Positions 1-8,244 of a stretch of 64,000 nucleotides of DNA are shown here, in pieces. The translations under genes and the position numbers were made by a program. The stretch comes from Paenibacillus_G filicis. Its GTDB lineage: Bacteria; Bacillota; Bacilli; Paenibacillales; NBRC-103111. The stretch lies in assembly GCF_038070315.1 (NCBI RefSeq), contig NZ_JBBPCC010000020.1, forward strand, positions 62,001 to 126,000, written 5' to 3'. Below the pieces are notes generated by a model, which had not been told where the DNA came from, made no database searches, and saw nothing but the letters and a program-made list of their open reading frames with translations. Each line of letters starts with the position of its first letter. Position 1 is the first letter of the stretch.

Positions 1-1
1 C

Positions 2-1003
2 TTTGCCAAAATCGCCAAAGATACCTCAGGAAGCACGTCGCCCTCTCCCGTCCCGGCATGGATCGCGACCGGCAAGGGGGAGACCCTGCTGGAGGCGATC
101 GAACAGATCTACAATATGTCCGAGCGGAAGCTGTACTGGGGACATGTGACGTCCATCGTGCTGGGTGATGGCCTGCTACGCACGCAGAATCTGACCGAGG
201 TGCTTGAAACGTTCATGAGGTATTACGCCCTGAGATATACGATGTGGACGTTCAGTACGAGCGAGGATATGATCCAGCTGTTCAGTGCGGCGCCCAATTT
301 CGAGAAAAGCCGGCTGACGATGCAGCTTCATTCCCCCGATGCACATTACGAAGTGATATCGATGGTTGAGCCTATGCGGTTGAACCGTTTTTTGCAAATG
401 TACAGCGGCACCCGCCGGACCGCGCTTCTTCCCTGTCTGGGTCTGTCGGACAAGGTGTGGAGCAAGAACGATAAGCCGCTGAGTTCGATGACGGTGAATG
501 GCGTTCACGTATTTGCAGAAAAGCGGCATAGCGGATTTCTGGCCTTGAGCAAGCTGCAGGGATTGCGCTGGCTGGATAAGCATACGATGCGCGCGACGGT
601 CAGCGTGATGGAGCAGGGCAAGCAGCTGGCAAGCATCCGGATGCAGCATCCCAAGATCCGGATTTTGCCGCGGTATGAGGACGGCCTCATGCGTTATGAT
701 ATTCGCGTTACGGTGGAGGGTACGATTAATGAACTGAAGCGGTTTATATCCGAGAAGGAGCTGGCGGAGAAAACCAGTCAAGCCATTGAGGAAGAGATCA
801 GAAGGACATTCGTTAACGGAATTCGTATGGGCTCGGATCTGTACCAGCTCCAGCCGCATGGACGCCCTTTGTTGATGGTCCCTTGGACACGCCAGCGGGC
901 AGAGGCTGCAGCAGAGTCGCTGACGGAGGCATCTCTGCAGCATGTGACCGTCAAAGCCAGAATTGTTTCGGGTGGCAAATACAAGATGTACAGCGAGCGG
1001 TAA
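2..1003 (+). CDS. Ger(x)C family spore germination protein, 5' end outside window
   Basis: The frame is open from base 2, so the gene begins upstream; 333 residues are visible. The sequence resembles the C-terminal part of Ger(x)C-type (GerAC-like) lipoproteins, the C subunit of nutrient germinant receptors at the spore inner membrane. The family-like part is the central and C-terminal block, with a 'MTVNGVHVF' strand, an 'ISEKELAEK' helix and a C-terminal 'IRRTFVNGIRMGSDLY' segment where family members end with a similar amphipathic helix. The lipoprotein signal and lipobox cannot be seen. The partner GerA and GerB subunit genes would be expected upstream. The call rests on remembered family resemblance, so it is probable but not certain. 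Confidence 0.7.
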   Translation, partial: FAKIAKDTSGSTSPSPVPAWIATGKGETLLEAIEQIYNMSERKLYWGHVTSIVLGDGLLRTQNLTEVLETFMRYYALRYTMWTFSTSEDMIQLFSAAPNFEKSRLTMQLHSPDAHYEVISMVEPMRLNRFLQMYSGTRRTALLPCLGLSDKVWSKNDKPLSSMTVNGVHVFAEKRHSGFLALSKLQGLRWLDKHTMRATVSVMEQGKQLASIRMQHPKIRILPRYEDGLMRYDIRVTVEGTINELKRFISEKELAEKTSQAIEEEIRRTFVNGIRMGSDLYQLQPHGRPLLMVPWTRQRAEAAAESLTEASLQHVTVKARIVSGGKYKMYSER

Positions 1004-1079
1004 AGCTTCGGAAGTTTTGCTTTCGCCCCCAATTTCCGGTACACTGCTCTCAAAGAGTCCCCGATGAAAGGCGGTGTTT

Positions 1080-1991
1080 ATGATGGGCTCGCTGCCTCAT
1101 GACAATGTCATCCTGTTTCCCAAAACGGTAGAGTACTACCAGTATGAGCTTACCCGGCTGCTTGAGGCCGAGCGCTACGGGGAAGCGATGAAGCTGCTTG
1201 TCTTTCTGCTGGGCTGTCAGTCGGACGATGACACCGCCAGGGAAGAGTGGCAGTCGCTGCTGGACTGGATGCGTATGATGTTTCCCGATCTGGCTGCCGG
1301 CCAACCGGGAGAGGAGGAGACGGACGAGTCTGAGTCTGAGCTCCTGCGCGGTCACCTGCTCGCCCGAGGCGAAGAGGGACAGGCCTACGCGGAGCGTCTG
1401 CTGGAGACGATCCGCAGCGGACAGGCGCCTGACAAGCTGATGCTTGCGCTGGACCAGCTGGCTTTCCTGGAGCATGACGGGATCGACGAAGCGCTGATCC
1501 GGCAGCTCCGTGAGGGGGAGCTGCATCCGCTGATCCAGTTCAAGACGCTGCAGACGTTGAAGAAGAGAGGAGCTGCAGGCTCCGTTACTTTACATAAGAA
1601 CGGCGAAAGCCTGGTCTGCGATATTGAGGATACGCCGGAGGATTTCGAACGCTTTCCTTCGCAGATTCAGGAGATTATTGCCCGCGTGCAGGAAATCAGC
1701 GAAGTCAAGCATCCTGCGCTGTCTTATTTTGCCTCGCAGACGTGGAATGAATTTCTTGCCTATATCTATGGGACCTCGGCTTACCGGCAGATGCTGAGGC
1801 AGGAAGCGTCCTGTATCGACGTGTGGGCAGCCGCTCTGCATCTGACGCTGCTGGAGCGCGTATTCGACGGGGGCGACAGAGAAGAATTGCTGGAGCTCTA
1901 CGGGATCACCTCCGACCTGATTTTTCAGTGGGAGCAGGCTTACCGGATTATGCAGCAGTTCGCGTCAAGGGTGTTCACACGCAGATTGTAG
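1080..1991 (+). CDS. YsoA-like helical repeat (TPR-type) protein
   Basis: A 303-residue, acidic, all-helical protein. It occupies the place of B. subtilis ysoA, a TPR-repeat gene directly upstream of tig, and its alternating helices around residues 10-60 and 90-150 fit a degenerate TPR or HEAT-like fold. No catalytic motif or membrane segment is visible. The start is uncertain: GTG 1074 overlaps the ribosome binding site, so ATG 1080 or ATG 1083 behind the AAAGGCGGTG stretch is more likely. The function is unknown in Bacillus too. The downstream gene tig has its own promoter, so this is probably the end of a transcription unit. Confidence 0.6.
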   Translation: MMGSLPHDNVILFPKTVEYYQYELTRLLEAERYGEAMKLLVFLLGCQSDDDTAREEWQSLLDWMRMMFPDLAAGQPGEEETDESESELLRGHLLARGEEGQAYAERLLETIRSGQAPDKLMLALDQLAFLEHDGIDEALIRQLREGELHPLIQFKTLQTLKKRGAAGSVTLHKNGESLVCDIEDTPEDFERFPSQIQEIIARVQEISEVKHPALSYFASQTWNEFLAYIYGTSAYRQMLRQEASCIDVWAAALHLTLLERVFDGGDREELLELYGITSDLIFQWEQAYRIMQQFASRVFTRRL

Positions 1992-2030
1992 GGGATTTCC
2001 GGGGAATGAATACCTGGAGAGCGAACCATC

Positions 2031-2059
2031 TTGAAAACAGCAGGCATTATGGGTATAAT
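2031..2059 (+). promoter_or_regulatory. sigma-A promoter of tig
   Basis: TTGAAA (2031-2036), a 17-base spacer and TATAAT (2054-2059) form a near-consensus promoter about 95 bases before the tig start codon. The leader also holds a small TCCGT/ACGGA hairpin near 2083-2095. Confidence 0.85.
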
Positions 2060-2154
2060 ATAATGGTTATATTGGCGGCTTGTCCGTATAACGGAACTAG
2101 GCAGCCAGGACGTGAAAATTGATTATCGACCATTTTTGGAGGGGAAGGCATAAA

Positions 2155-3444
2155 ATGAAAGCAAGTTGGGAAAAAATAGAGAAGAACGTTGGAGTTCTTG
2201 ACATCGAAGTGGATGCGGAGCAGGTAGCCGAAGCTTTGGACAAGGCGTTTAAGAAAGTTGTAGCTAAGGTTAACGTTCCAGGATTCCGTAAAGGTAAAGT
2301 GCCTCGCTCGATTTTCGAATCGAAGTTCGGCGTAGAAAGCCTGTACCAGGATGCACTCGACATCATCGTACCGGATGCTTATGTGGCAGCCGTACAAGAA
2401 ACGGGCATCGTGCCGGTTGACCGTCCTGAAGTGGACGTGGAGCAATTTGCCAAAGGACAAATCCTGAAGTTCAAAGCTAAGGTTGTCGTTAAACCTGAAG
2501 TTGAACTGGGCGAGTACAAAGGCATCGAGCTCGAAGCTGGCGACGCCAGTGTATCCGAGGAAGAAGTTGCAGCTGAGCTGGAGCGTCTCCAAAGTCGTCA
2601 TGCTGAGCTCGTTCCTGTCGAAGAAGGCGAAGCGCAAAATGGCGACGTTGTTGTCATCGATTTCGAAGGCTTCGTAGACGGCGTAGCTTTCGAAGGCGGA
2701 CAAGCTGAGCGTTACTCGCTGGAGCTGGGTTCCGGCAGCTTCATCCCTGGGTTCGAGGAGCAAGTGGTAGGTCTGGCCAAAGACGGCGAGAAGGACGTTA
2801 CGGTAACTTTCCCTGAGAACTACCATGCGGAAGAGCTGAAGGGCAAAGAAGCTGTATTCAAAATCAAGCTGCATGACATCAAGCGCAAAAACCTGCCGGC
2901 TCTGGACGATGAGTTCGCCAAAGACGTCAGCGAATTCGAAACGCTGGATGAGTACAAGGCCGATCTGTCTGCGAAGCTTGGCGAGCGCAAGCAAGCTGAG
3001 AACAACAGCAAAAAAGAAGCGGACGCTGTAGAGAAAGTTGCAGCAGCAGCCCAAGTGGAAATTCCACAAATCATGGTTGACGACGAAGCTGAGCAAATGG
3101 TTAAAGAATTCGAGAACCGTCTGCGTTCCCAAGGCATGAACCTGGAGATGTACTATCAGTTCTCCGGCCAAACGTCCGAAGACCTGAAAGGCCAAATGGC
3201 AGGCGATGCTGAGAAGCGCGTACGCAACAACCTCGTGCTCGAAGCCGTTGCCAAAGCGGAAGGCCTCGAAGCCTCCGAAGAGGAAATCGAAGCCGAGCTG
3301 AACAACCTGGCTGGCGCGTACGGCCGCTCCGTTGACGAGATCCGTGCGATCTTCTCGCAAAACGGAACGCTGGCTACGCTGGTTCAAGATGTCGTGGCAC
3401 GCAAAGCGGTTAAATTCCTGGTAGATAACAGCAAAACGGCTTAA
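2155..3444 (+). CDS. tig: Trigger factor, ribosome-associated chaperone
   Basis: A 429-residue trigger factor, which binds at the ribosomal exit tunnel through L23 and shields nascent chains. The N-terminal ribosome-binding domain carries the signature 'VPGFRKGKVP' (about residues 40-49). The middle FKBP-like PPIase domain begins after about residue 155 ('NGDVVVIDFEGFVDG'), and the C-terminal domain is helical and charged. Length matches the family. ATG 2155 was chosen because GGAGGGGAAGG lies just before it; the frame stays open upstream to a TTG without support. It is followed by a terminator, so it is probably monocistronic, and it leads the usual tig-clp-lon protein quality-control cluster. 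Confidence 0.97.
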   Translation: MKASWEKIEKNVGVLDIEVDAEQVAEALDKAFKKVVAKVNVPGFRKGKVPRSIFESKFGVESLYQDALDIIVPDAYVAAVQETGIVPVDRPEVDVEQFAKGQILKFKAKVVVKPEVELGEYKGIELEAGDASVSEEEVAAELERLQSRHAELVPVEEGEAQNGDVVVIDFEGFVDGVAFEGGQAERYSLELGSGSFIPGFEEQVVGLAKDGEKDVTVTFPENYHAEELKGKEAVFKIKLHDIKRKNLPALDDEFAKDVSEFETLDEYKADLSAKLGERKQAENNSKKEADAVEKVAAAAQVEIPQIMVDDEAEQMVKEFENRLRSQGMNLEMYYQFSGQTSEDLKGQMAGDAEKRVRNNLVLEAVAKAEGLEASEEEIEAELNNLAGAYGRSVDEIRAIFSQNGTLATLVQDVVARKAVKFLVDNSKTA

Positions 3445-3476
3445 GCGTTCTTTTCTTAAGGCGCAACATAGACAAC

Positions 3477-3512
3477 AAGGGCACGTGTATTCCTATGCGT
3501 GCCTTTGTTTTG
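3477..3512 (+). terminator. Rho-independent terminator after tig
   Basis: AAGGGCACG pairs with CGTGCCTTT across a 12-base loop and is followed by a T-rich tract (TTTGTTTTG). Confidence 0.75.
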
Positions 3513-3662
3513 TAGATGCGCCCGGATTTTCGCTCCACGCTCCAACGACATAGGATTACGTCTTCACCCAGCTACATACATATGAGTTACAACCTGCTGT
3601 CCGCTCCGTCTGGGGCGGACAGCCCTATCGGATCGGGAGTGCCATAAGCCCTCGTCCGGGAT
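3513..3662 (+). other. Spacer between tig and clpP with one hairpin
   Basis: No gene is visible. A 9-bp hairpin, GCTGTCCGC (3596-3604) with GCGGACAGC (3615-3623), stands without a T tract, so it is not an obvious terminator. Nothing else was recognised. Confidence 0.5.
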
Positions 3663-3691
3663 ATGACTTTGGAAGTCAAACGTGTTACAAT
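3663..3691 (+). promoter_or_regulatory. Promoter of clpP
   Basis: ATGACT (3663-3668), 17 bases, then TACAAT (3686-3691). An inverted repeat TGACTT-N3-AAGTCA (3664-3678) covers the -35 region. It contains one AGTCAAA heptad, but not the tandem direct heptads of a CtsR operator. Confidence 0.6.
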
Positions 3692-3747
3692 ATGGCGTAA
3701 GGCGAAATTTTGCTTTGCATTCTTTAGAAGTAAAGGGGTTGGGACAT

Positions 3748-4338
3748 TTGACTCTGGTACCTATGGTTGTGGAACAGGAAGGTCGGGGCGAACGATCTTA
3801 CGATATTTATTCGCGTCTGCTCAAGGACCGCATTATTTTTCTGGGAAGCGCGATTGACGACGACGTCGCCAACCTGATCATCGCTCAGTTGCTTTTCCTG
3901 ACTGCGCAGGATTCGGAGAAGGATATCAGCTTGTACATTAACTCTCCGGGCGGTTCGGTGACTGCCGGTATGGGTATATATGATACAATGCAGTTCATTA
4001 AGCCGGATGTATCCACGATTTGCGTCGGGATGGCGGCTAGCATGGGTTCTTTGCTGTTGACGGCAGGTGCCAAGGGCAAGCGCTTTGCGCTTCCGAACAG
4101 CGAGGTTATGATTCACCAGCCGCTGGGCGGTGTCCGCGGGCAAGCCTCGGATATCAAGATTCATGCGGACTGGATTATCAAGACGAAACAGAAGCTCAAT
4201 CAGATTTACGTGGAGCGCACCGGTCAGCCCTACGAACGAATCGAACGCGACACGGACCGTGACAACTTCATGAGCGCTGAGGATGCCAAGTCTTACGGGC
4301 TCATTGATGCGGTTATCACTCGCAGTGATTTGACTTAG
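3748..4338 (+). CDS. clpP: ATP-dependent Clp protease proteolytic subunit
   Basis: ClpP of 196 residues, the tetradecameric serine peptidase that works with ClpX or ClpC. From the chosen start the triad is Ser98 (in 'GMAASMGS'), His123 ('MIHQP') and Asp172 ('DRDNF'), exactly the canonical numbering, which supports TTG 3748 (MTLVPMVVEQ) over the longer upstream frame. AAAGGGG lies just before this start. In B. subtilis clpP is elsewhere in the genome; here it sits between tig and clpX as in many other bacteria. It ends 15 bases before clpX, so the two are likely co-transcribed. Whether a second clpP exists elsewhere in the genome cannot be told. Confidence 0.96.
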   Translation: MTLVPMVVEQEGRGERSYDIYSRLLKDRIIFLGSAIDDDVANLIIAQLLFLTAQDSEKDISLYINSPGGSVTAGMGIYDTMQFIKPDVSTICVGMAASMGSLLLTAGAKGKRFALPNSEVMIHQPLGGVRGQASDIKIHADWIIKTKQKLNQIYVERTGQPYERIERDTDRDNFMSAEDAKSYGLIDAVITRSDLT

Positions 4339-4353
4339 AAAAGGAGTGATCCC

Positions 4354-5619
4354 ATGTTTAAATTTAACGATGAGAAAGGCCAGCTGAAGTGCTCGTTCTG
4401 CGGCAAGTCGCAGGAGCAGGTACGCAAGCTGGTCGCCGGTCCCGGCGTTTATATATGCGATGAATGCATCGAGCTTTGTACCGAAATCGTTGAGGAAGAA
4501 TTGGGTCACGAGGAAGAACTCGATCTGAAGGATGTACCGAAGCCGATGGAAATCCGGGCCATTCTTGACTCTTACGTGATTGGGCAGGAGCAGGCGAAGA
4601 AATCGATGTCGGTAGCGGTATACAACCACTACAAGCGGATTAATTCGCAAGGCAGCAAGACGGACGAGGTCGAGCTGCAGAAGTCCAATATTGTGCTGGT
4701 CGGTCCTACAGGCAGCGGTAAAACGCTGCTGGCACAGACGCTGGCCAAAATTCTCAATGTTCCTTTTGCCATCGCGGACGCTACTTCTCTGACGGAAGCC
4801 GGCTACGTGGGTGAGGATGTCGAGAACATTCTGCTCAAGCTGATTCAGGCTGCCGACTACGACGTAGAGAAGGCTGAGCGCGGCATTATCTATATCGACG
4901 AGATCGATAAAGTAGCCCGCAAGTCCGAGAATCCGTCTATCACTCGTGACGTATCGGGTGAAGGGGTTCAGCAGGCTTTGCTGAAAATTCTCGAGGGTAC
5001 GGTCGCTTCCGTTCCTCCGCAAGGCGGACGCAAGCACCCGCATCAGGAATTTATCCAGATCGATACGACGAACATCCTGTTTATTTGCGGCGGGGCGTTC
5101 GACGGTCTGGAGCAGATCATCAAGCGCCGGATCGGCAAAAAGGTGATCGGCTTCGGCACAGACGGCCACAAGGCCGACCTGAAGCCGGGCGAGTACTTGT
5201 CCCTTGTTCTGCCTGAAGATTTGCTCAAATTCGGTCTGATTCCTGAGTTTGTCGGCCGTCTTCCGGTTATCTCTACGCTGGAGCCGCTCGACGAAGCAGC
5301 ATTGGTCCGTATTCTGACCGAGCCTCGCAACGCGCTGGTGAAGCAGTATCAGAAGCTGCTTGAAATCGATGGCGTGACGCTGGAGTTCGAATCCGAGGCG
5401 CTTGAGGAAATCGCCAAGGAAGCGATCAAGCGGAATACCGGAGCGCGTGGACTGCGTGCCATTATCGAGGGCATCATGCTCGAGGTGATGTACGAAGCGC
5501 CATCGCGTACGGAGTCGTCCAAGTGCGTCGTAACGAAAGAAGCGGTACAGGAGAAAATCGCTCCGCCGATCACGGCGCTCGATGCTCCACCGGTCAAGAA
5601 GAAGGAAGAAAGCGCGTAA
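4354..5619 (+). CDS. clpX: Clp protease ATP-binding unfoldase ClpX
   Basis: A 421-residue AAA+ unfoldase that delivers substrates to ClpP. The N-terminal zinc-binding domain has Cys13, Cys16, Cys35 and Cys38. Walker A is GPTGSGKT (117-124) and Walker B with sensor is 'IIYIDEIDK' (178-186). The 'VIGF' segment near residue 267 is the IGF-type loop that docks on ClpP. The C-terminal small domain is complete and ends in a short lysine/glutamate tail. A good ribosome binding site (AAAGGAG) precedes ATG 4354, and clpP lies 15 bases upstream. Confidence 0.98.
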   Translation: MFKFNDEKGQLKCSFCGKSQEQVRKLVAGPGVYICDECIELCTEIVEEELGHEEELDLKDVPKPMEIRAILDSYVIGQEQAKKSMSVAVYNHYKRINSQGSKTDEVELQKSNIVLVGPTGSGKTLLAQTLAKILNVPFAIADATSLTEAGYVGEDVENILLKLIQAADYDVEKAERGIIYIDEIDKVARKSENPSITRDVSGEGVQQALLKILEGTVASVPPQGGRKHPHQEFIQIDTTNILFICGGAFDGLEQIIKRRIGKKVIGFGTDGHKADLKPGEYLSLVLPEDLLKFGLIPEFVGRLPVISTLEPLDEAALVRILTEPRNALVKQYQKLLEIDGVTLEFESEALEEIAKEAIKRNTGARGLRAIIEGIMLEVMYEAPSRTESSKCVVTKEAVQEKIAPPITALDAPPVKKKEESA

Positions 5620-5679
5620 GCGCCTTGAATGTAAACAAACCAGACACCTCCAATTTGCGGGCGGAACCCCTTTTCATCG

Positions 5680-5696
5680 AAGGCGAGTTTCGCCTT
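5680..5696 (+). repeat. Short hairpin between clpX and ispG
   Basis: A perfect 7-bp stem, AAGGCGA-GTT-TCGCCTT, without a T tract. It could be a processing or mRNA-stabilising element; there is no other evidence. Confidence 0.4.
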
Positions 5697-5738
5697 GTGA
5701 AGCGGAGGATTTTGGGTTCATGGGAGAGAAAAACTGAC

Positions 5739-6848
5739 ATGTTCCACAGAGCGGAAACGATTCCGGTTAAAGTCGGCAACTTGACCATCGGGGGAAGCAA
5801 CGAGGTCATCATTCAAAGCATGTGCACGACCAAAACGGCTGATGTGAAAGCAACCGTGGCAGAGATTCATCGTTTGGAGGAAGCCGGTTGCCAGATTGTA
5901 CGCGTAACGGTCAACAACAAGGAGGCCGCCGAAGCGATCAAGGAAATTAAGAAGCAGATTTCCATTCCGCTTGTGGCGGATATTCACTTCGACTACCGGC
6001 TTGCGCTGCTGGCCATCGAGAACGGCATCGATAAGGTCCGGATCAACCCGGGCAACATCGGCCGCCGTGAGAAGGTGGAGGCGGTCGTCAAGGCGTGTAA
6101 GGAGAGGGGGATTCCAATCCGGATCGGCGTTAACGCCGGCTCGCTGGAGAACCATCTGCTGGAGAAGTACGGCTATCCGACGCCGGAAGCGATGGTGGAG
6201 AGCGCGCTGTACCATATCGGTATTCTGGAGGAGCTGGATTTCCACGATATTATCGTGTCCCTGAAGGCATCCGATGTGCCGATGGCCATCGCAGCTTATA
6301 CGCAGGCAGCTTCGGCATTCCGCTATCCGCTGCATATGGGGATTACCGAAGCCGGAACCTTGTTCTCCGGTACGGTCAAGAGCGCTGCCGGTCTCGGAGC
6401 CCTGCTGAGCATGGGACTAGGCTCTACCATTCGTATCTCGCTGAGTGCGGACCCGGTCGAAGAGGTTAAGGTATGCCGCGAGCTGCTGAAGTCCTTCGGT
6501 CTGATTACGAACGCGGCTACACTGGTATCCTGCCCGACCTGCGGCCGTCTGGACATTGACTTGTTCTCGATAGCCAATGAAGTCGAGGCGTACATCTCCA
6601 AGCTGAAGGTGCCGATCAAGGTATCCGTGCTGGGCTGCGCCGTGAACGGCCCGGGTGAAGCGCGCGAAGCCGATATCGGCATTGCCGGCGCCCGCGGCGA
6701 AGGCATGCTGTTCCGCTACGGCGAGATGATCCGCAAGGTACCGGAGGCTGAACTGCTGTCCGAGCTGAAGAAGGAAATCGACATCATCGTCGAGCACTTC
6801 GAGCGCACGGGCGAGATTCCGGGACGTAAGCATCATGCTGGGGTGTAA
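5739..6848 (+). CDS. ispG: 4-hydroxy-3-methylbut-2-enyl diphosphate synthase (IspG/GcpE)
   Basis: A 369-residue [4Fe-4S] enzyme that converts methylerythritol cyclodiphosphate to HMBPP in the MEP isoprenoid pathway. The N-terminal TIM-barrel half contains 'VADIHFDYRLAL' and 'KVRINPGNIG'. The C-terminal half has the cluster cysteines in 'SCPTCGR' and 'GCAVNGPGEA'. ATG 5739 begins at the family-typical 'MFHRAET'; an in-frame TTG at 5712 with GGAGG before it is an alternative. It follows clpX by about 120 bases and is probably read through from it. In B. subtilis ispG is not in this cluster. Confidence 0.96.
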   Translation: MFHRAETIPVKVGNLTIGGSNEVIIQSMCTTKTADVKATVAEIHRLEEAGCQIVRVTVNNKEAAEAIKEIKKQISIPLVADIHFDYRLALLAIENGIDKVRINPGNIGRREKVEAVVKACKERGIPIRIGVNAGSLENHLLEKYGYPTPEAMVESALYHIGILEELDFHDIIVSLKASDVPMAIAAYTQAASAFRYPLHMGITEAGTLFSGTVKSAAGLGALLSMGLGSTIRISLSADPVEEVKVCRELLKSFGLITNAATLVSCPTCGRLDIDLFSIANEVEAYISKLKVPIKVSVLGCAVNGPGEAREADIGIAGARGEGMLFRYGEMIRKVPEAELLSELKKEIDIIVEHFERTGEIPGRKHHAGV

Positions 6849-6888
6849 ACGGCTTCCCAGAAGATGATAACGAAAGCTCATGAAGAAT

Positions 6889-6963
6889 ACTCCCTTTTAG
6901 GTGACGGATCAAGGACATCGTTGTTCAGATGCACTTGACACGTCTGCCTGAAAGGGAGTTTTT
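6889..6963 (+). terminator. Terminator after ispG (long imperfect hairpin)
   Basis: ACTCCCTTTTAGG (6889-6901) pairs with CCTGAAAGGGAGT (6947-6959) with one G-U. The stem is extended inward by GACG/CGTC around a 34-base loop, and five T residues follow. It ends the forward-strand unit before the reverse-strand SDR gene. Confidence 0.7.
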
Positions 6964-7107
6964 GGTGTGCAGCCACAATATTCGGGCTGGCCTTGTTTGA
7001 TGGTCGTTATACGATGGCGGTAACCAAGAGAACGCGGGAGCTCTGACCCTGATATCACAAGCGAAGCTATGGAGTTGGAACCCTCGTCCTTGTTCGCAGG
7101 CATATAA
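6964..7107 (-). other. Spacer downstream of the SDR gene
   Basis: No supported gene. A reverse-strand frame runs through here (6909-7244), but it is out of phase with the SDR gene, overlaps its 3' end and resembles nothing I know. Confidence 0.4.
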
Positions 7108-8097
7108 TTAATTCGAAGCCTGAGGGATAGCTCCGTGAGGAATGTTAAGCAGCTCTTCGCTTGTTTTCCACAGCGACTCTGCCAGTTCGGGGTCAATGGC
7201 CCAATTGCGTACCCCTTTGCGCATACTATAATCATCAGGAACAATCTCTGCTATATCGCAGTCCTCGCAGTATACGCCGCCTTTTCCTTCCAAGATAGGA
7301 TTCGCTGCACACCAGACCGTTGTGGCAGCACCTTCCTCGATGGTTTTAAACCCTTCAGGTTGGATAAAGCTTCCTGAGGCATCACGATGAACGCCCCAAA
7401 GTGCGAGATCCTCATCCGATATATGGCGGGTCAAGCCTGTCAAGATACCTCCCGGATGGACAGCAAATGCTCGGATCCCATGCTCTTTCCCGCGTTTATC
7501 CAATTCAATGGCCAAAAGTGAGCAAGCCGTTTTAGATTGTCCGTACGAAATGCCCCAGTGATAAGGTCTAGTATTAAAGTTAAGATCACTCAAATCGATC
7601 TGCCCATCCATGTGGCCAATGGAGGAAAGGGAGACTACCCGAGCGCTGCCTGATTTTTTCAATGCCTCCCAGACTCTAACAGTCAATTGAAAATGACTCA
7701 AATAATTGGTTGCCAGCTGACTGTCATATCCACGGAAATCTTTACTTTCTGGTGGAGCAGTAACACCCGCATTATGAATGAGAATATCAAGCTGGCGATC
7801 GGACTTTAGAAATTCGGAAGCAAATGCATCGATGGATGCTGGATCGGAAAGATCTAATTGAAGGACTTCTACGTTTTTGAAAAGACTTACATTCTGCAGT
7901 GCTTGCTGCACATGGCGAGCTCCGACAATAACTGTAGCTCCGGCTTCCGAGAGTACCCTTGTAGTTTCAAGTCCAATGCCTCCGTGGCCGCCTGTTATCA
8001 TGGCTACTTTCCCGTGAAGATCACGCCCAGCTAAAGCTTCCTGTGCAGTAGTATGAAATCCGAAACCTGATAGTAATGGCTTTTGTTCTGTACGCAT
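7108..8097 (-). CDS. Short-chain dehydrogenase/reductase, retinol-dehydrogenase-like
   Basis: A 329-residue SDR with an NAD(P)-binding Rossmann motif TGGHGGIG (35-42), the 'NAG' strand motif ('LIHNAGVT') and a catalytic Tyr185-x3-Lys189 ('YGQSK') preceded by a 'SLSSIG' serine. It is longer than minimal SDRs and resembles the oxidoreductases annotated as retinol dehydrogenase or WWOX-like. The substrate cannot be told. It is transcribed away from a TetR gene, with two matching 24-base palindromic operators between them, so it is very likely controlled by that repressor. The gene lies in a segment absent from the Bacillus version of this locus and is somewhat less GC-rich than the core genes, which suggests acquisition. 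Confidence 0.9.
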   Translation of the reverse strand: MRTEQKPLLSGFGFHTTAQEALAGRDLHGKVAMITGGHGGIGLETTRVLSEAGATVIVGARHVQQALQNVSLFKNVEVLQLDLSDPASIDAFASEFLKSDRQLDILIHNAGVTAPPESKDFRGYDSQLATNYLSHFQLTVRVWEALKKSGSARVVSLSSIGHMDGQIDLSDLNFNTRPYHWGISYGQSKTACSLLAIELDKRGKEHGIRAFAVHPGGILTGLTRHISDEDLALWGVHRDASGSFIQPEGFKTIEEGAATTVWCAANPILEGKGGVYCEDCDIAEIVPDDYSMRKGVRNWAIDPELAESLWKTSEELLNIPHGAIPQASN

Positions 8098-8136
8098 TGG
8101 TTGTAGTGCGCTCCTTTTTAAGTTCAGTTAAACAAC

Positions 8137-8160
8137 TAGACAAATATTGATAAATGTCTA
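8137..8160. promoter_or_regulatory. Operator 1 of the SDR/TetR pair
   Basis: A 24-base element with arms TAGACA and TGTCTA and 12 bases between them. It matches operator 2 in length and at most positions (shared core TATTG, then AA). It lies just before the SDR coding region. Confidence 0.75.
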
Positions 8161-8166
8161 TTTGTA

Positions 8167-8209
8167 TATAATAAACGAGTGGACAGTTATTGTAAAGTGT
8201 CTATATAAT
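8167..8209. promoter_or_regulatory. Divergent promoters of the SDR and TetR genes
   Basis: For the TetR gene, TGGACA (8180-8185), 18 bases and TATAAT (8204-8209). For the SDR gene on the reverse strand, TTTACA (8194-8189), 18 bases and TATTAT, read 8173 to 8168 (AT-rich, low specificity). Both -35 elements fall inside operator 2, so bound repressor would block both directions. Confidence 0.6.
8180..8203. promoter_or_regulatory. Operator 2 of the SDR/TetR pair
   Basis: A 24-base element with arms TGGACA and TGTCTA and the same 12-base spacing and core as operator 1. The two centres are 43 bases apart, about four helical turns, so two repressor dimers could sit on the same face of the DNA. Confidence 0.75.
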
Positions 8210-8244
8210 AATAAGACAGAAAATCTAGATTGGAGCGGCGTTGG

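Noticed and set aside
2047..3387. 446-codon reverse-strand frame opposite tig
   Set aside because: Antisense shadow; Phe/Leu-rich translation without a recognisable domain.
3664..3678. CtsR operator upstream of clpP
   Set aside because: Only one AGTCAAA heptad is present and its partner is inverted, not the direct tandem repeat that CtsR needs.
5720..5737. Five-codon frame (MGEKN) before ispG as a leader peptide
   Set aside because: Too short, no codon bias pointing to a regulatory amino acid and no attenuator-like stem.
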